This document shows, piece by piece, positions 1 to 8,749 of a stretch of DNA of 64,000 bases. Each line of letters begins with the position of its first letter. Within the stretch, counting starts at the first letter, position 1. The stretch spans positions 1-64,000 of the forward strand of contig CACYDP010000036.1 of assembly GCA_902773135.1 (NCBI GenBank), in the 5' to 3' direction. The notes beneath the pieces are model-generated. The model saw only the letters and a list, made by a program, of their open reading frames with translations. It ran no database searches and was not told the origin of the DNA. A program made the translations under genes and the position numbers. This stretch comes from an uncultured Ruminococcus sp. (GTDB lineage: Bacteria; Bacillota; Clostridia; Oscillospirales; Acutalibacteraceae).

Positions 1-1874
1 ATGGTGGAAGTATTTTTCAAGGGTTCTGCGTTGATGTCAACGAATTTAATGTAGTTATCAACTGCATAAGATTCAATATAGCTGTCCTTATATCCTCTGA
101 TGGTGAAATCCGGGACAGGCATCGTATCTTCTGCCGATTCATTCCAGTACATACCGAGTGCCAACTCTCCTATGTATATATCACCTATCTGAAGAATGTC
201 CATCACTTTCAGTTTGGGACAATCATAGAAAGCACTGCCGCCAATAGTAGTAACTCCTTCGGGAATTGTAATGCTTTCAAGGCTGTGACACTTCTGGAAA
301 GCACCGTCATTGATCATTTGAACGCCGTTCGGAATATTGATCTTCTTAAGACCGGAGCACTCCGAGAAAGCACCGACATCGATTGTTTCAATATTGTTAC
401 TGAGAATATTCACTTCTGCAAGAGAGGTACAACCTTGGAAACAACCTCTGGATATGAGGGATTTCACTTCCGCAGGAATGGTAACAGATGTGAGAGAAGT
501 ACATCTATTGAAAGCATAAGCCCCAAGATACTGCACACGTTCAGGAATATTGATACTCTTCAGAGAAGAACAGCCGTTCAGCATCGCATAGGGAATCGTT
601 TCCAATCCATCGGGCAGCTTGATGCTTTCAAGGCTTGCACAGTTGGCAAATGCATATTCGCCTATCGAGGCAATGCTGTTCGGGAGTTCTATATTTTTCA
701 GACCGGAACAATAACGGAATGCATTGTAGCCGATACTTTCAAGACCATCCACTTCCCCGGCTGCTGCCATATCGTATTCCGGAATAATAACAGTTTTTAC
801 ACCGCTCATACCGGCAAAGGCATAATCACCGATCGTATTTACTCCGGGATTGATAATAATTTCCTCAATATCATCTATTTTACATCCGTACTTTTTATAA
901 ACCTTATCGGCATATCTTATAAACGGCGACTGAGTAAAATCATTCATACTTCCGTAACCGGATATGATTAGTGCGTTATCAGAAACTTCCCATGTAATAT
1001 GATCGCCAAGTACAATATGATTGCCGCTGTCAGTATCTTCGCCAAAATATCTGTAATAGGTCTGACCGTCTTCTGCATTTGTATAAACAATATAAATAGG
1101 CCAATCATTATAATCCATTGTATTCGTATCGAAAACAACAATGACATTTTTGGCGTTATCGGGTGACATAATAGTTGTTTGTGAATTATAGGTTCTGCCA
1201 TAATCAGCCTCATAAGCACCCCAATTGTCGCTCCACTTTCCATCGGCACGAACTTTCAATTCACTCGCATCATCAATAAAATCTCCTATATTAGCAGCGT
1301 AGATGCCTCCGCCGAGATTCATCATCTCTGCATCATCTGCCCAACTATTGAAGCTTCCGATGACACCAAATGTATGTGCGGATGTATTATAAGTGGGATC
1401 ATGTGTGTCGCTGACAAGAGGAACGGCACTAACGCTCCAGTAGTTCGGATCATCGGACTTAGTGGTATCAAATATAATCAGAACGTTAGAATTCAGAACG
1501 TTAGAATTATTTTCAACCTTTACTCCGCTGTACCAACCGGTATTAAGATACCTTTCGTCTTCGTCTTGACCGCCCCAATAATAATCGAAGGAAGAGTCAA
1601 GATGTACCAGATAAGAATATTCACCTGCGGAAATATTTTCCACAACACCCAGATAAATACCATCATTGTCAGCATCACTAAGAGGTATATCGATAGTATC
1701 ATTACCGAAATTGCCTTGTACATAAATTTCGTGATCTGTAATATTTCCGAAATCATCTTCGATCACTGCCCACGCTGATACACTGAGCGGAACAGTTGCG
1801 GTAACAGAAGCAATAACGGAAGCCGCCAGTGCAACAGATAAAATTTTGCGTAAAAGTTTAGTTCGTTTTTTCAT
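1..1874 (-). CDS. Secreted BspA-like leucine-rich repeat protein with two starch-binding-like modules (partial, runs off left edge)
   Basis: Only the first 624 codons are visible; no stop is reached before the left edge. The ATG at 1872-1874 follows a GGGGGTAA ribosome binding site. A basic N-terminus (MKKRTK) and a hydrophobic stretch ending near SVSA form a signal peptide. Two related modules of about 100 residues follow; the second has GVIGSFNSW, WSDNWGAY and NVIVVFDT, a pattern like X25/SusE-type starch-binding beta-sandwich modules. Next comes the BspA-family header (ITWEVSDNALIISGYGSM) and about ten LRR_5 repeats of the IPxxVxxIGxxAF type. The last visible residues, PLKNTST, match a linker in the C-terminal repeats of the neighbouring gene, so the missing end probably carries the same repeats. 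Inferred to be a secreted adhesin or glycan-binding protein. Confidence 0.85.
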   Translation of the reverse strand, partial: MKKRTKLLRKILSVALAASVIASVTATVPLSVSAWAVIEDDFGNITDHEIYVQGNFGNDTIDIPLSDADNDGIYLGVVENISAGEYSYLVHLDSSFDYYWGGQDEDERYLNTGWYSGVKVENNSNVLNSNVLIIFDTTKSDDPNYWSVSAVPLVSDTHDPTYNTSAHTFGVIGSFNSWADDAEMMNLGGGIYAANIGDFIDDASELKVRADGKWSDNWGAYEADYGRTYNSQTTIMSPDNAKNVIVVFDTNTMDYNDWPIYIVYTNAEDGQTYYRYFGEDTDSGNHIVLGDHITWEVSDNALIISGYGSMNDFTQSPFIRYADKVYKKYGCKIDDIEEIIINPGVNTIGDYAFAGMSGVKTVIIPEYDMAAAGEVDGLESIGYNAFRYCSGLKNIELPNSIASIGEYAFANCASLESIKLPDGLETIPYAMLNGCSSLKSINIPERVQYLGAYAFNRCTSLTSVTIPAEVKSLISRGCFQGCTSLAEVNILSNNIETIDVGAFSECSGLKKINIPNGVQMINDGAFQKCHSLESITIPEGVTTIGGSAFYDCPKLKVMDILQIGDIYIGELALGMYWNESAEDTMPVPDFTIRGYKDSYIESYAVDNYIKFVDINAEPLKNTST

Positions 1875-1992
1875 ATACAATTACCCCCATTTACCTATTC
1901 ATATTTCCTGAACAGCCGTCAGAATCATTATTATCAGAAAAGAAATAAAACAGCTAAAATTTTATAACTTTTCCTTATAATACTATAAGAAT

Positions 1993-2021
1993 ATTATAAA
2001 ATATACTAGCCGAAATGTCAA
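1993..2021 (-). promoter_or_regulatory. Sigma-A promoter of the partial LRR gene
   Basis: On the minus strand TTGACA (2016-2021) and TATAAT (1993-1998) are separated by exactly 17 bases. This is a consensus promoter about 120 bases upstream of the ATG at 1874. Confidence 0.8.
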
Positions 2022-2056
2022 TAAAAATTCCAATTCCGTCATTGACATTGCAGCAA

Positions 2057-2094
2057 AAAGAACAGCATAGCAGCGACCTGCTATGCTGTTCTTT
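2057..2094 (-). terminator. Intrinsic terminator of the second LRR gene
   Basis: A 17-base-pair stem (2057-2073 with 2078-2094) and a 4-base loop, followed on the minus strand by TTTTTG. It lies just past the stop codon at 2104. Confidence 0.85.
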
Positions 2095-2103
2095 CACTAT
2101 TCA

Positions 2104-3180
2104 TCAGCTGACTTTTACTGTAAAGTTCTTGCCTACGATGGTTCCCTCACTATCCTTGATTCTTACCTTAACGGTATAGGAAGTTTTGGCAGCCGGTTTG
2201 ATGTCCAGTGTCTGATTGTCGGAAAAACTTTGCTTGACCGCCCATTTGGAATCGCTTGTTTTCTTATAGCTGATCTCATAGGTGTACGGTCCTTTACCGC
2301 CTGTACCTGATGCATTGACCGTTACTTTCTCACCGAGTTTAATCGATGCGGAAGATACAGCAGAAGTATTTTGCAGATTCGGTGCAACATTGACGGTAAA
2401 CAGTTTTTCGGTAATTTTTCCGCTACTGTCCTTCACTCTGACTTTGACATCATAGGCAACAGCTGCGGCGGGTTTGATGTCCAGTGTTTGATTGCTTCCG
2501 AATTTTTGTTTCACAGCCCATTTTTCTTCGCTCGCCTTTTTATAGCTGATTTCGTAGGAATATTTGCCCGTTCCGCCTGCGGCAGCTGCCGTCACGCTGA
2601 TTTTGTTTCCGAGATAAATTTTTTCTGAAGATATTTCCGAGCGGTTTTCCAACGGCTGATAAACATTCAGTGTAAAGTTTTTGCCTGTGATGGTGCCGTT
2701 GCTGTCCTTAATGCGAACCTTGACTGTATAAGTATCGGCTGCACCGGGCTTGATATTGATGACAGCGTTTTTACCGTAATTCTGTTTAACGTTCCACTTG
2801 GTATCTCCTGCTTTTTTATAGCTGACAAGATACGTATACTTGCCCGTTCCGCCTGTTCCGGAAGCATTGACGGTGATTTTTTCGCCTAATGTGATGGATT
2901 TAGCGGAAATCGTGGAAGTATTCTTCAAGGGATCATACACCTTTAAAGTCATATTTTTGCCTGCGATTTTTCCGTGACTGTCGCTTACCCGCACTTTTAC
3001 GGTATAGGTTCCCGACGTTTCGGGTCTGAAACGTACACTTGTATTTTCTGTGTAATCCTGGAGTGTTGTCCAGTCTTTATCGGTTGATTTTTTATAGCTG
3101 ATAAGATATGTATACGGAGCTATTCCTTTCTCTCCGCCGGCATCGACGGTTACCTCTTGACCTGTTGTAATCCAATCAGA
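2104..3180 (-). repeat. Four tandem repeats of about 270 bases encoding the C-terminal modules
   Basis: Each unit encodes about 90 residues with the order N-T-S-x-I-S ... LGEKITVNASG ... YTYxISYKK ... KWAVKQ ... YTVKVRIKDS ... GKNFTLNV. Units two to four are closest to each other at both protein and DNA level, which suggests recent duplication. Confidence 0.8.
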
Positions 3181-5379
3181 CGAAAGATGAGAGGTATTTT
3201 CCAAAAACTCCGTAAAGCTGTATTGATTGCTTGCTGCATAAGTTTCTGCTGCGGAATCTTTCACGCCGTATATCACAAAATCTTTCGGTGCATTTTTGAA
3301 TATAACGCTTCCGATGGTAGTGACGCTTTCGGGAATTTCAGCATCTTTCAGATTATTGCAGTATGCAAAGGTATAAGCACCGATCTCCTTGACACCGCTC
3401 GGAATGATAATGCTCTCCAGATTCGGACAGCCGTAGAAAGAGTAACCGGGTATTTGTTCTACTTGATTAGAAAATACCACTGTTTTCATATTCGGACATT
3501 CTCTGAATACATTGCCTCCCAGTTTGGTGACACTGTTCGGTATTTTCAGATTTTCCACACCGCAGTGCGAAAAAGCACTGTAACCGATCTCTGTCAGTCC
3601 GGAATGGAACTGAATCGTTTTCATACTGTTACAGTTGTAAAAAACATAATTCTTGATTGCTGTAACATTTTTGGGTATAGAAATACTTTCCAAAGAAGTA
3701 CAGTCACGGAAAGCCGCTTCACCCAACTCAGTTATATTGTCGGGAAGATTGATACTTTTCAGAGAAGTACAGGATTGAAAACCGTTGTAATTAATTTTTT
3801 CAAGGGTTTCCGGCATTTTTGCCGTTTCAAGATCGGTACATTGATAGAACGCACTGCTATCAATCACTGTTACACCCTCAGGGATTTCGATATGTTTTAA
3901 AGCACTTCGGTTAAAAGCACTGGATCCAATCTTCTGGATACTGCCCGGCAGTGTGATGCTTTTCAATGATTTGCAATTATAAAACAGGCTGGTCGGAATT
4001 TCCGTCAGCTGAGGGGATAATTCCACACTATTAAGATCCGAGCATCCGCTAAATACAGAACCGGACAATTTCTGCACACTTGATGGTATTTTCGCACTGG
4101 TAAGTCCCGAATTGGCAAATGCAGAATCACCGATTGATGTTGTGCTGTCGGGAATCTGAATGTTTGTCAACGAAGAACACTGTCTGAACGTACTGGAATT
4201 GATCGTCGTGACACCGTTCGGAATATTGACGCTTTTCAGAGAGGTACATTGATAGAACGCCGAACTGCCAATCTTTGTCACGCCGGAAGGAAGGACTGCA
4301 TCGGTAAGGGAAGAACATTGATAAAAGGCAGAAATGCCGATCTCCGTTATGCCGTCGGGCAGTACCGGGAATTGAAGATTAGTGCATTCATTGAACATAT
4401 AATTGGGAAGAACTGTCATACCGGCAGGCAGACGGACAGTTTCCAGATTGGTACAGCCGGAAAAAATTCCCGCTCCCATTTTTATAACACTGTCGGGAAT
4501 GCTAACGTTTGTCAGAGCAGTACAGTGAGAAAAAGCATACTGGTCGATATAAGTAATATGATCGGAAATTGTGATTCCTGATAAGGAAGAACAGTGACTA
4601 AACGCATTGCTGCCGATTTTAGTGACAGTATCGGGTATAGACACAGATGGCAGTGAGGTACAACCCGTAAACAAGCCGCTGCTCAATGAATCCAATCCGT
4701 TTGGCAGATTGATATTAGTTAGTGATTTACAGTTACCAAAAGCATTGGAACCAATACTGCTGACACTGCCCGGTATGGTCATCTCAGCAAGACTTTCACA
4801 GCCGTAAAAAGCATTGCCCTTAATCGTTGTCAGACCGGCAGGCAGTTTAACATTTAAAAGCGATTTACAATTCCAGAAAAGATAAGCATTCAATACAGTG
4901 ACATTTTCCGGAATCGTGATACTTGTAATATTGGTATTATAAAAAGCATACGAACCAATTTCTGTAATACTGTCGGGCAGTCCTATTGATGAAAGTGATG
5001 TACAGTTATGAAAAGCATAGTTACCGATGGAGGTCACAGTGTTCGGAATTTCGACACTTGTCAGGTTCGTACAGGAATAAAACGCATACTCCGAGATACT
5101 TGTCACACCGCTTTGAATCACTACTTTCTGAATCTCCTGATGATTGTAAAACGGCGATGTTGCTGTTGAGTATTTGCTCATATTTCCGCTGCCGCTGATC
5201 GTCAGCACGCCATCGGAATCAATCGTATACGTAAGATCATCACCGCACTGTCCTTCGGCAACAACTGCCGAATCTGCCGCATTGGCAGTAATGCCCACAT
5301 CGGCAAATCCACCTGCACCTGCCAGTCCGCCTGCAAAAAAGACCGCTGATGCCAAAGCCGCAATGCAAATTTTCACCAT
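2104..5379 (-). CDS. Secreted BspA-like leucine-rich repeat protein with four C-terminal repeats
   Basis: 1091 residues. An N-terminal hydrophobic signal peptide ends near TANA. The header LTYTIDSDGVLTISGSG is typical of BspA-family proteins. From about residue 75 to 730 there are roughly 28 LRR_5 repeats of 23 residues (SLxSIxIPxxVTxIGxxAFxxC). Four tandem repeats of about 90 residues follow, each with YTYxISYKK, a W, and YTVKVRxxDSxGxIxGKNFTxxV, like triple-tyrosine (Y_Y_Y-type) beta-sandwich modules. No LPxTG anchor is seen. The start is odd: the good AGGAGG site is placed for an ATG at 5394-5396 that opens a five-codon frame, whose TAA overlaps the ATG used here as TAATG. One more A in the A7 run would join both into one longer signal peptide. 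Probably an adhesin or surface-binding protein. Confidence 0.9.
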   Translation of the reverse strand: MVKICIAALASAVFFAGGLAGAGGFADVGITANAADSAVVAEGQCGDDLTYTIDSDGVLTISGSGNMSKYSTATSPFYNHQEIQKVVIQSGVTSISEYAFYSCTNLTSVEIPNTVTSIGNYAFHNCTSLSSIGLPDSITEIGSYAFYNTNITSITIPENVTVLNAYLFWNCKSLLNVKLPAGLTTIKGNAFYGCESLAEMTIPGSVSSIGSNAFGNCKSLTNINLPNGLDSLSSGLFTGCTSLPSVSIPDTVTKIGSNAFSHCSSLSGITISDHITYIDQYAFSHCTALTNVSIPDSVIKMGAGIFSGCTNLETVRLPAGMTVLPNYMFNECTNLQFPVLPDGITEIGISAFYQCSSLTDAVLPSGVTKIGSSAFYQCTSLKSVNIPNGVTTINSSTFRQCSSLTNIQIPDSTTSIGDSAFANSGLTSAKIPSSVQKLSGSVFSGCSDLNSVELSPQLTEIPTSLFYNCKSLKSITLPGSIQKIGSSAFNRSALKHIEIPEGVTVIDSSAFYQCTDLETAKMPETLEKINYNGFQSCTSLKSINLPDNITELGEAAFRDCTSLESISIPKNVTAIKNYVFYNCNSMKTIQFHSGLTEIGYSAFSHCGVENLKIPNSVTKLGGNVFRECPNMKTVVFSNQVEQIPGYSFYGCPNLESIIIPSGVKEIGAYTFAYCNNLKDAEIPESVTTIGSVIFKNAPKDFVIYGVKDSAAETYAASNQYSFTEFLENTSHLSSDWITTGQEVTVDAGGEKGIAPYTYLISYKKSTDKDWTTLQDYTENTSVRFRPETSGTYTVKVRVSDSHGKIAGKNMTLKVYDPLKNTSTISAKSITLGEKITVNASGTGGTGKYTYLVSYKKAGDTKWNVKQNYGKNAVINIKPGAADTYTVKVRIKDSNGTITGKNFTLNVYQPLENRSEISSEKIYLGNKISVTAAAAGGTGKYSYEISYKKASEEKWAVKQKFGSNQTLDIKPAAAVAYDVKVRVKDSSGKITEKLFTVNVAPNLQNTSAVSSASIKLGEKVTVNASGTGGKGPYTYEISYKKTSDSKWAVKQSFSDNQTLDIKPAAKTSYTVKVRIKDSEGTIVGKNFTVKVS

Positions 5380-5483
5380 TAATTTTTTTCTTCCATAATA
5401 TTGTCCTCCTGTATGTTATAAAAAAATTGAATATAGAAGCTCTGTTTCAAACTCCGCCGGAACTGCTTGCTCTGCACCCATCA

Positions 5484-6011
5484 TCAGCTCACGGGCAGCG
5501 GCAGCCGCTCTCCTTTATTGATCAAAAACTGTGCCAGCACAGAAGAAGAATGATCTTCCTGTTCTTTATACGGTTCACCCGTTATAATCAGTTTTTTGAT
5601 TTTGATAAAGTAATCGTCCATTGTATTTGCCGCTTCGGAAAGCATATATTCATACACCGATGAATTCACTTTTGAATTATAGAAACTGGATGTCATCTTA
5701 TAGTAAACCAACAGATTATTCGTATCAAGGCTGAACGCCCCGTCCGATAATGTATTATTGATCACACAAAGTGCAAGAGCTATATCCGCCGCTTTATCCT
5801 TATCCACCTGAACGGGAATGATCGAATAAAGGGTGATCAGCATTTTAGAGGCATCAACGGTAAAAACAAAATTCAACTCCACATCTTTACCGCTTACATT
5901 ACATTTTACATAAAGATCCTTATCGTCTTTTTCAAAATCAATATCATTTTTTTCCAACATTTTACAAAGTGCAGTATAGGACTGCCATGCTTTTGTTCCT
6001 GTGATTGTCAT
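5484..6011 (-). CDS. YbjN-like hypothetical protein
   Basis: 175 residues, no signal peptide or membrane helix. ATG at 6011 is preferred because AAGGAG lies nine bases upstream; an in-frame ATG at 6044 has no such site. The layout (short N-terminal helix, DLYVKCNVSGKDVELNFVFTVD strand region, then a helical part with ALALCVINNTLSDGAFSLD) resembles the YbjN/type III secretion chaperone-like fold: a small alpha-beta domain recalling NxxxxxGxFxxD-type motifs. Function is unknown; proteins of this fold often bind partner proteins. It lies upstream of the LRR gene on the same strand with no clear terminator between them, so the two could share a transcript. Confidence 0.6.
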   Translation of the reverse strand: MTITGTKAWQSYTALCKMLEKNDIDFEKDDKDLYVKCNVSGKDVELNFVFTVDASKMLITLYSIIPVQVDKDKAADIALALCVINNTLSDGAFSLDTNNLLVYYKMTSSFYNSKVNSSVYEYMLSEAANTMDDYFIKIKKLIITGEPYKEQEDHSSSVLAQFLINKGERLPLPVS

Positions 6012-6201
6012 TGAATCATTCTCCTTTTCAAATATCATTTTCACCGGATAACAGATGCATTAACATATATATCATATCAAAACGAAATATACAAGCGAAT
6101 TTTGCATCTTCAAAATAAAAAACGGTCCAAGAATGATTATTACCCTTCAACGATGACAATAATAGTATCACACCAATCAAACTGCCGCAGGAGGAACGTC
6201 T

Positions 6202-6456
6202 ATGATCAAGGGCATTAACCACAGCATTATTGAAGTAAGTGATACGGGAAGCGAATATTATGAAAGAGCAATCTTGCTGATCAAACCCGAATACGCATCT
6301 GTTCAGCGTTCTATTTTGGAAAAAGAAGCAAAAACCATTCTTCGTGATATGGACGCACCTTCATCGTTTAAAATCAAGAAAAGCCGTTTCAAAACCTTTT
6401 TGATTCCTATCCTTTCGGCACTCGGCGGTGCTGCCGCAGCAATACTCATCTTTTAA
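6202..6456 (+). CDS. Small hypothetical protein with C-terminal membrane anchor
   Basis: 84 residues. ATG at 6202 follows AGGAGG by six bases, so translation is well supported. The first 60 residues are soluble and charged (GSEYYERAILLIKPEY, then a lysine-rich segment), and residues from about 66 to the end (TFLIPILSALGGAAAAILIF) form one membrane helix. I do not recognise the family. It is divergent from the YbjN-like gene across a 190-base region and is followed 70 bases later by another membrane protein on the same strand. Confidence 0.6.
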   Translation: MIKGINHSIIEVSDTGSEYYERAILLIKPEYASVQRSILEKEAKTILRDMDAPSSFKIKKSRFKTFLIPILSALGGAAAAILIF

Positions 6457-6528
6457 TTTTCCGACACGCTCCGAAGGAATTTTGCCCCGTATGATTTCAT
6501 ATGAATGTATCGGTAATCATTCGGGGTG

Positions 6529-7014
6529 ATGAAGATGGATATAATCAAAAAGTATTTTTGGCTCATCAGTGCATCTGCTGTTTTTTGTTTCGGTACGGTG
6601 CTTGCCTTATCGTATGAAGTATCCGGACATACTGCCTGGAGCATCATTGTATCTTCTGTCAACAGCAGTGCCTGGGAATGTTTAAAACCCTTTGCTCTTG
6701 TCAATATTTTCTGGATCTTTATTGAACTATCGTATTTAAGACCGTCGCTGTTAAGATTTGTCAGCAGCAGGATTTTGTTTCTGGATATTTTTGTGATCAG
6801 CACATTTCTGATTCTTCGGTTCTTTGAGCTTGATACGATCCGGTATTATGTGATTTTGCTGTTGCTTGTGACTGCAATGTTTTTGTCGTACAAACTTTAT
6901 GACAGTAAAATGAGATGTGATTTATTTTTTATTCCTTTGATCATTTCATTTGTCATTTTATTTTTTATGCTTCTGATTTTCAGCGTCAGACCACCGCTGT
7001 GGGTACTGCCGTAA
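6529..7014 (+). CDS. DUF6512-like integral membrane protein
   Basis: About 162 residues with five predicted membrane segments. The segment HTAWSIIVSSVNSSAWECLKPFALVNIFW resembles the region of DUF6512 proteins containing VNESxWEHxK, but the match is from memory and only moderate. Start choice is uncertain: GTG at 6526, ATG at 6529 and ATG at 6535 all fall just after GGGGTGAT; the last has the best spacing. Function is not known. Its stop is one base from the end of the convergent Tim44-like gene, and no terminator hairpin is seen between them. Confidence 0.6.
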   Translation: MKMDIIKKYFWLISASAVFCFGTVLALSYEVSGHTAWSIIVSSVNSSAWECLKPFALVNIFWIFIELSYLRPSLLRFVSSRILFLDIFVISTFLILRFFELDTIRYYVILLLLVTAMFLSYKLYDSKMRCDLFFIPLIISFVILFFMLLIFSVRPPLWVLP

Positions 7015-7015
7015 C

Positions 7016-7882
7016 TTATTGGTCTATCCCGCAGTCATTGGTTTTTTTGCTGCCTGTCAGACGGGTCAGTTCCACCAGTTTCCAGCCGTTTTGAGGATGT
7101 TCGATCAGTGCACCGCATTTCGTACATCTCGGACAAGTCAGTTCCTTCGACTGTTCGCCGCAGCGGGAACATTTGCCGGGCAAAAACGGAACGGAACTGC
7201 TTTGAGCGGTGCGTGTAAATGTCAGGATATATTTAAAGTTGATATATACATTTTTTCCTACGGAATCTTTTTCGTTATCAAGGACAGGCAAAGATTTGGA
7301 CACAAAAGTCTTATCGATATAGTTCATCATTTTGCCCGAAAGATACAGATGTACCACTTCATTTTTCTGATCAAGCTGATAATAGGGAATTCTTTCATCA
7401 AAAAAGACGATATTTTTAAATACCTCATATTGATTTTTAAAATCAAGATTTTCGATTTTTTCCCTATGTGCGGTATAAAGCCGATACCCCTCTATATATT
7501 CCAGAATCCCTCTGTCACGTTCCGTAACAGCCTCAAGAACATTGACAAGGGTCGCTTTTCCGAATGTAATAAATTCTTCACTGTCAAATCCGCTGTCGAG
7601 TTCTTTGATTTTTTGAGAAATCTCTTCTCGATGGTCTTCAGGTGTAAATTTGCTTGGTTTGGTTTCGGACGTTTTCACAGCAGAATAGATCCCTACTGTA
7701 AAAGAAATCACGGCGATCACGCCGAGCAATATAAACAGAAGCAGAAACAGGCTGACAGAATATCCGCCAACAGAAAACTGCGGTCCGTCATTGAAAGAAA
7801 AGGCACTTGCCGATATTGAACACAATCCTGATGCCAGACTTACCATTAAAAAACTCAAAACCAATTGATATTGTTTTCTCAT
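7016..7882 (-). CDS. Tim44-like domain membrane protein with C-terminal zinc ribbon
   Basis: 288 residues from the ATG at 7882, which has CGGAGA upstream. It has a signal peptide (SLASGLCSISASAF), a membrane helix at about residues 43-70, then a Tim44/MBA1-like alpha-beta domain of about 150 residues (SEEFITFGKATLVNVLEAV ... YINFKYILTFTRTA), and a C-terminal double zinc ribbon (CSRCG, CPRCTKCG). Bacterial Tim44-like proteins are membrane-anchored with unknown role. A second family member lies at 45600-46415 in this window but lacks the zinc ribbon. Confidence 0.7.
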   Translation of the reverse strand: MRKQYQLVLSFLMVSLASGLCSISASAFSFNDGPQFSVGGYSVSLFLLLFILLGVIAVISFTVGIYSAVKTSETKPSKFTPEDHREEISQKIKELDSGFDSEEFITFGKATLVNVLEAVTERDRGILEYIEGYRLYTAHREKIENLDFKNQYEVFKNIVFFDERIPYYQLDQKNEVVHLYLSGKMMNYIDKTFVSKSLPVLDNEKDSVGKNVYINFKYILTFTRTAQSSSVPFLPGKCSRCGEQSKELTCPRCTKCGALIEHPQNGWKLVELTRLTGSKKTNDCGIDQ

Positions 7883-7916
7883 ACAAAAATCTCCGTTAAA
7901 TTGATAGTATAAGTAT

Positions 7917-7945
7917 ATTATAGTCGTTTTGCCCGAAATAAACAA
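7917..7945 (-). promoter_or_regulatory. Promoter of the Tim44-like/zinc-ribbon gene
   Basis: Minus-strand TTGTTT (7940-7945) and TATAAT (7917-7922) with a 17-base spacer, 35 bases upstream of the ATG at 7882. Confidence 0.6.
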
Positions 7946-7985
7946 GTATAGATACTGCATAAAAACGTTAATTATTTTTGTGCAC

Positions 7986-8020
7986 AAAAACAGCAGGCAG
8001 TTGTTGATTACTGCCTGCTG
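7986..8020 (-). terminator. Intrinsic terminator closing the iron/flavin gene block
   Basis: An 11-base-pair stem (7991-8001 with 8010-8020) followed on the minus strand by TTTTTG. It lies about 60 bases past the stop of the last ATPase gene and is the first strong terminator downstream of the block that begins at 21837. Confidence 0.8.
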
Positions 8021-8077
8021 TGTTGATTCTATCTGATGAGAGGGAAAGAAGTCAAAGAAAAATACACTGCTAACATT

Positions 8078-8749
8078 TTAAACAGACTCTAAAATGCCGC
8101 CGTTCATACGATATACTTTATCCGCATATTTTTCAGCGATATTTTCGTGAGTGATCATCAGAACAGCGGTTCCGCTTTTAGCGGTTTGTTTCAGAAATTC
8201 AAATACGAGTTCCGTATTTTCATCATCAAGATCTCCTGTGGGCTCGTCCGCCAACACAATTTCCGGATTTCTGATCAAAGCCCGTGCAATCGCTGTTCGT
8301 CTGAGTTCTCCGCCGGAAAGTTCCGACGGCATTGCATTTTTCAGTTCGGATATCCCCAGTACGTCCATCAGCTTTTCTGCATTTTCTTCCGTATTCTCAT
8401 CATCTTGATACAGGGTGCACGGAAGACATATATTATCTTTCACACTCAGACTGTGAATCGCCGTCTGTCCCTGTGGAATGATGCCGATTTTTTTGTTTCT
8501 CAATTCGGATAATTTTTTGTCGGACAATTCATAAAGATTGACATCACCCAGAAAAACACTGCCGCTCGTGGGCAATATAAGCCCTCCCAGCATATTCATC
8601 AGGGTACTTTTTCCGCTGCCCGAACGTCCCATTATCACTGTCAGCGTGCCCGGTTCCAACTGCAAACTTGTTTCTTTGACCGCAATAAAGCGATTGGAGC
8701 CATTCACTTCTCTTTTGAATTCTTTGGTGATTTTTTCCGCTTTCAGCAT
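8078..8749 (-). CDS. ABC transporter ATP-binding protein, MacB/LolD type
   Basis: 223 residues: a complete ABC ATPase with Walker A GRSGSGKST (about residues 42-50), the Q-loop region GIIPQGQ, signature LSGGELRR, Walker B VLADEPTGDLD and the switch histidine in MITHE. Small ATPases of this size pair with FtsX/MacB-type permeases, and its start overlaps the stop of such a permease (8749-9954). It is the last gene of the 14-gene block. The substrate cannot be read from the sequence. MacB-type systems act by moving periplasmic domains rather than by passing solutes through the membrane. Confidence 0.9.
   Translation of the reverse strand: MLKAEKITKEFKREVNGSNRFIAVKETSLQLEPGTLTVIMGRSGSGKSTLMNMLGGLILPTSGSVFLGDVNLYELSDKKLSELRNKKIGIIPQGQTAIHSLSVKDNICLPCTLYQDDENTEENAEKLMDVLGISELKNAMPSELSGGELRRTAIARALIRNPEIVLADEPTGDLDDENTELVFEFLKQTAKSGTAVLMITHENIAEKYADKVYRMNGGILESV

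Noticed and set aside
285..971. Long plus-strand frame inside the LRR region
   Set aside because: It is the antisense of the LRR repeats of the minus-strand gene and has no ribosome binding site; the minus frame has a promoter, signal peptide and repeat structure.
3157..3900. 247-codon plus-strand frame
   Set aside because: Antisense to LRR repeats; periodic Cys/Phe pattern reflects the repeats of the minus gene.
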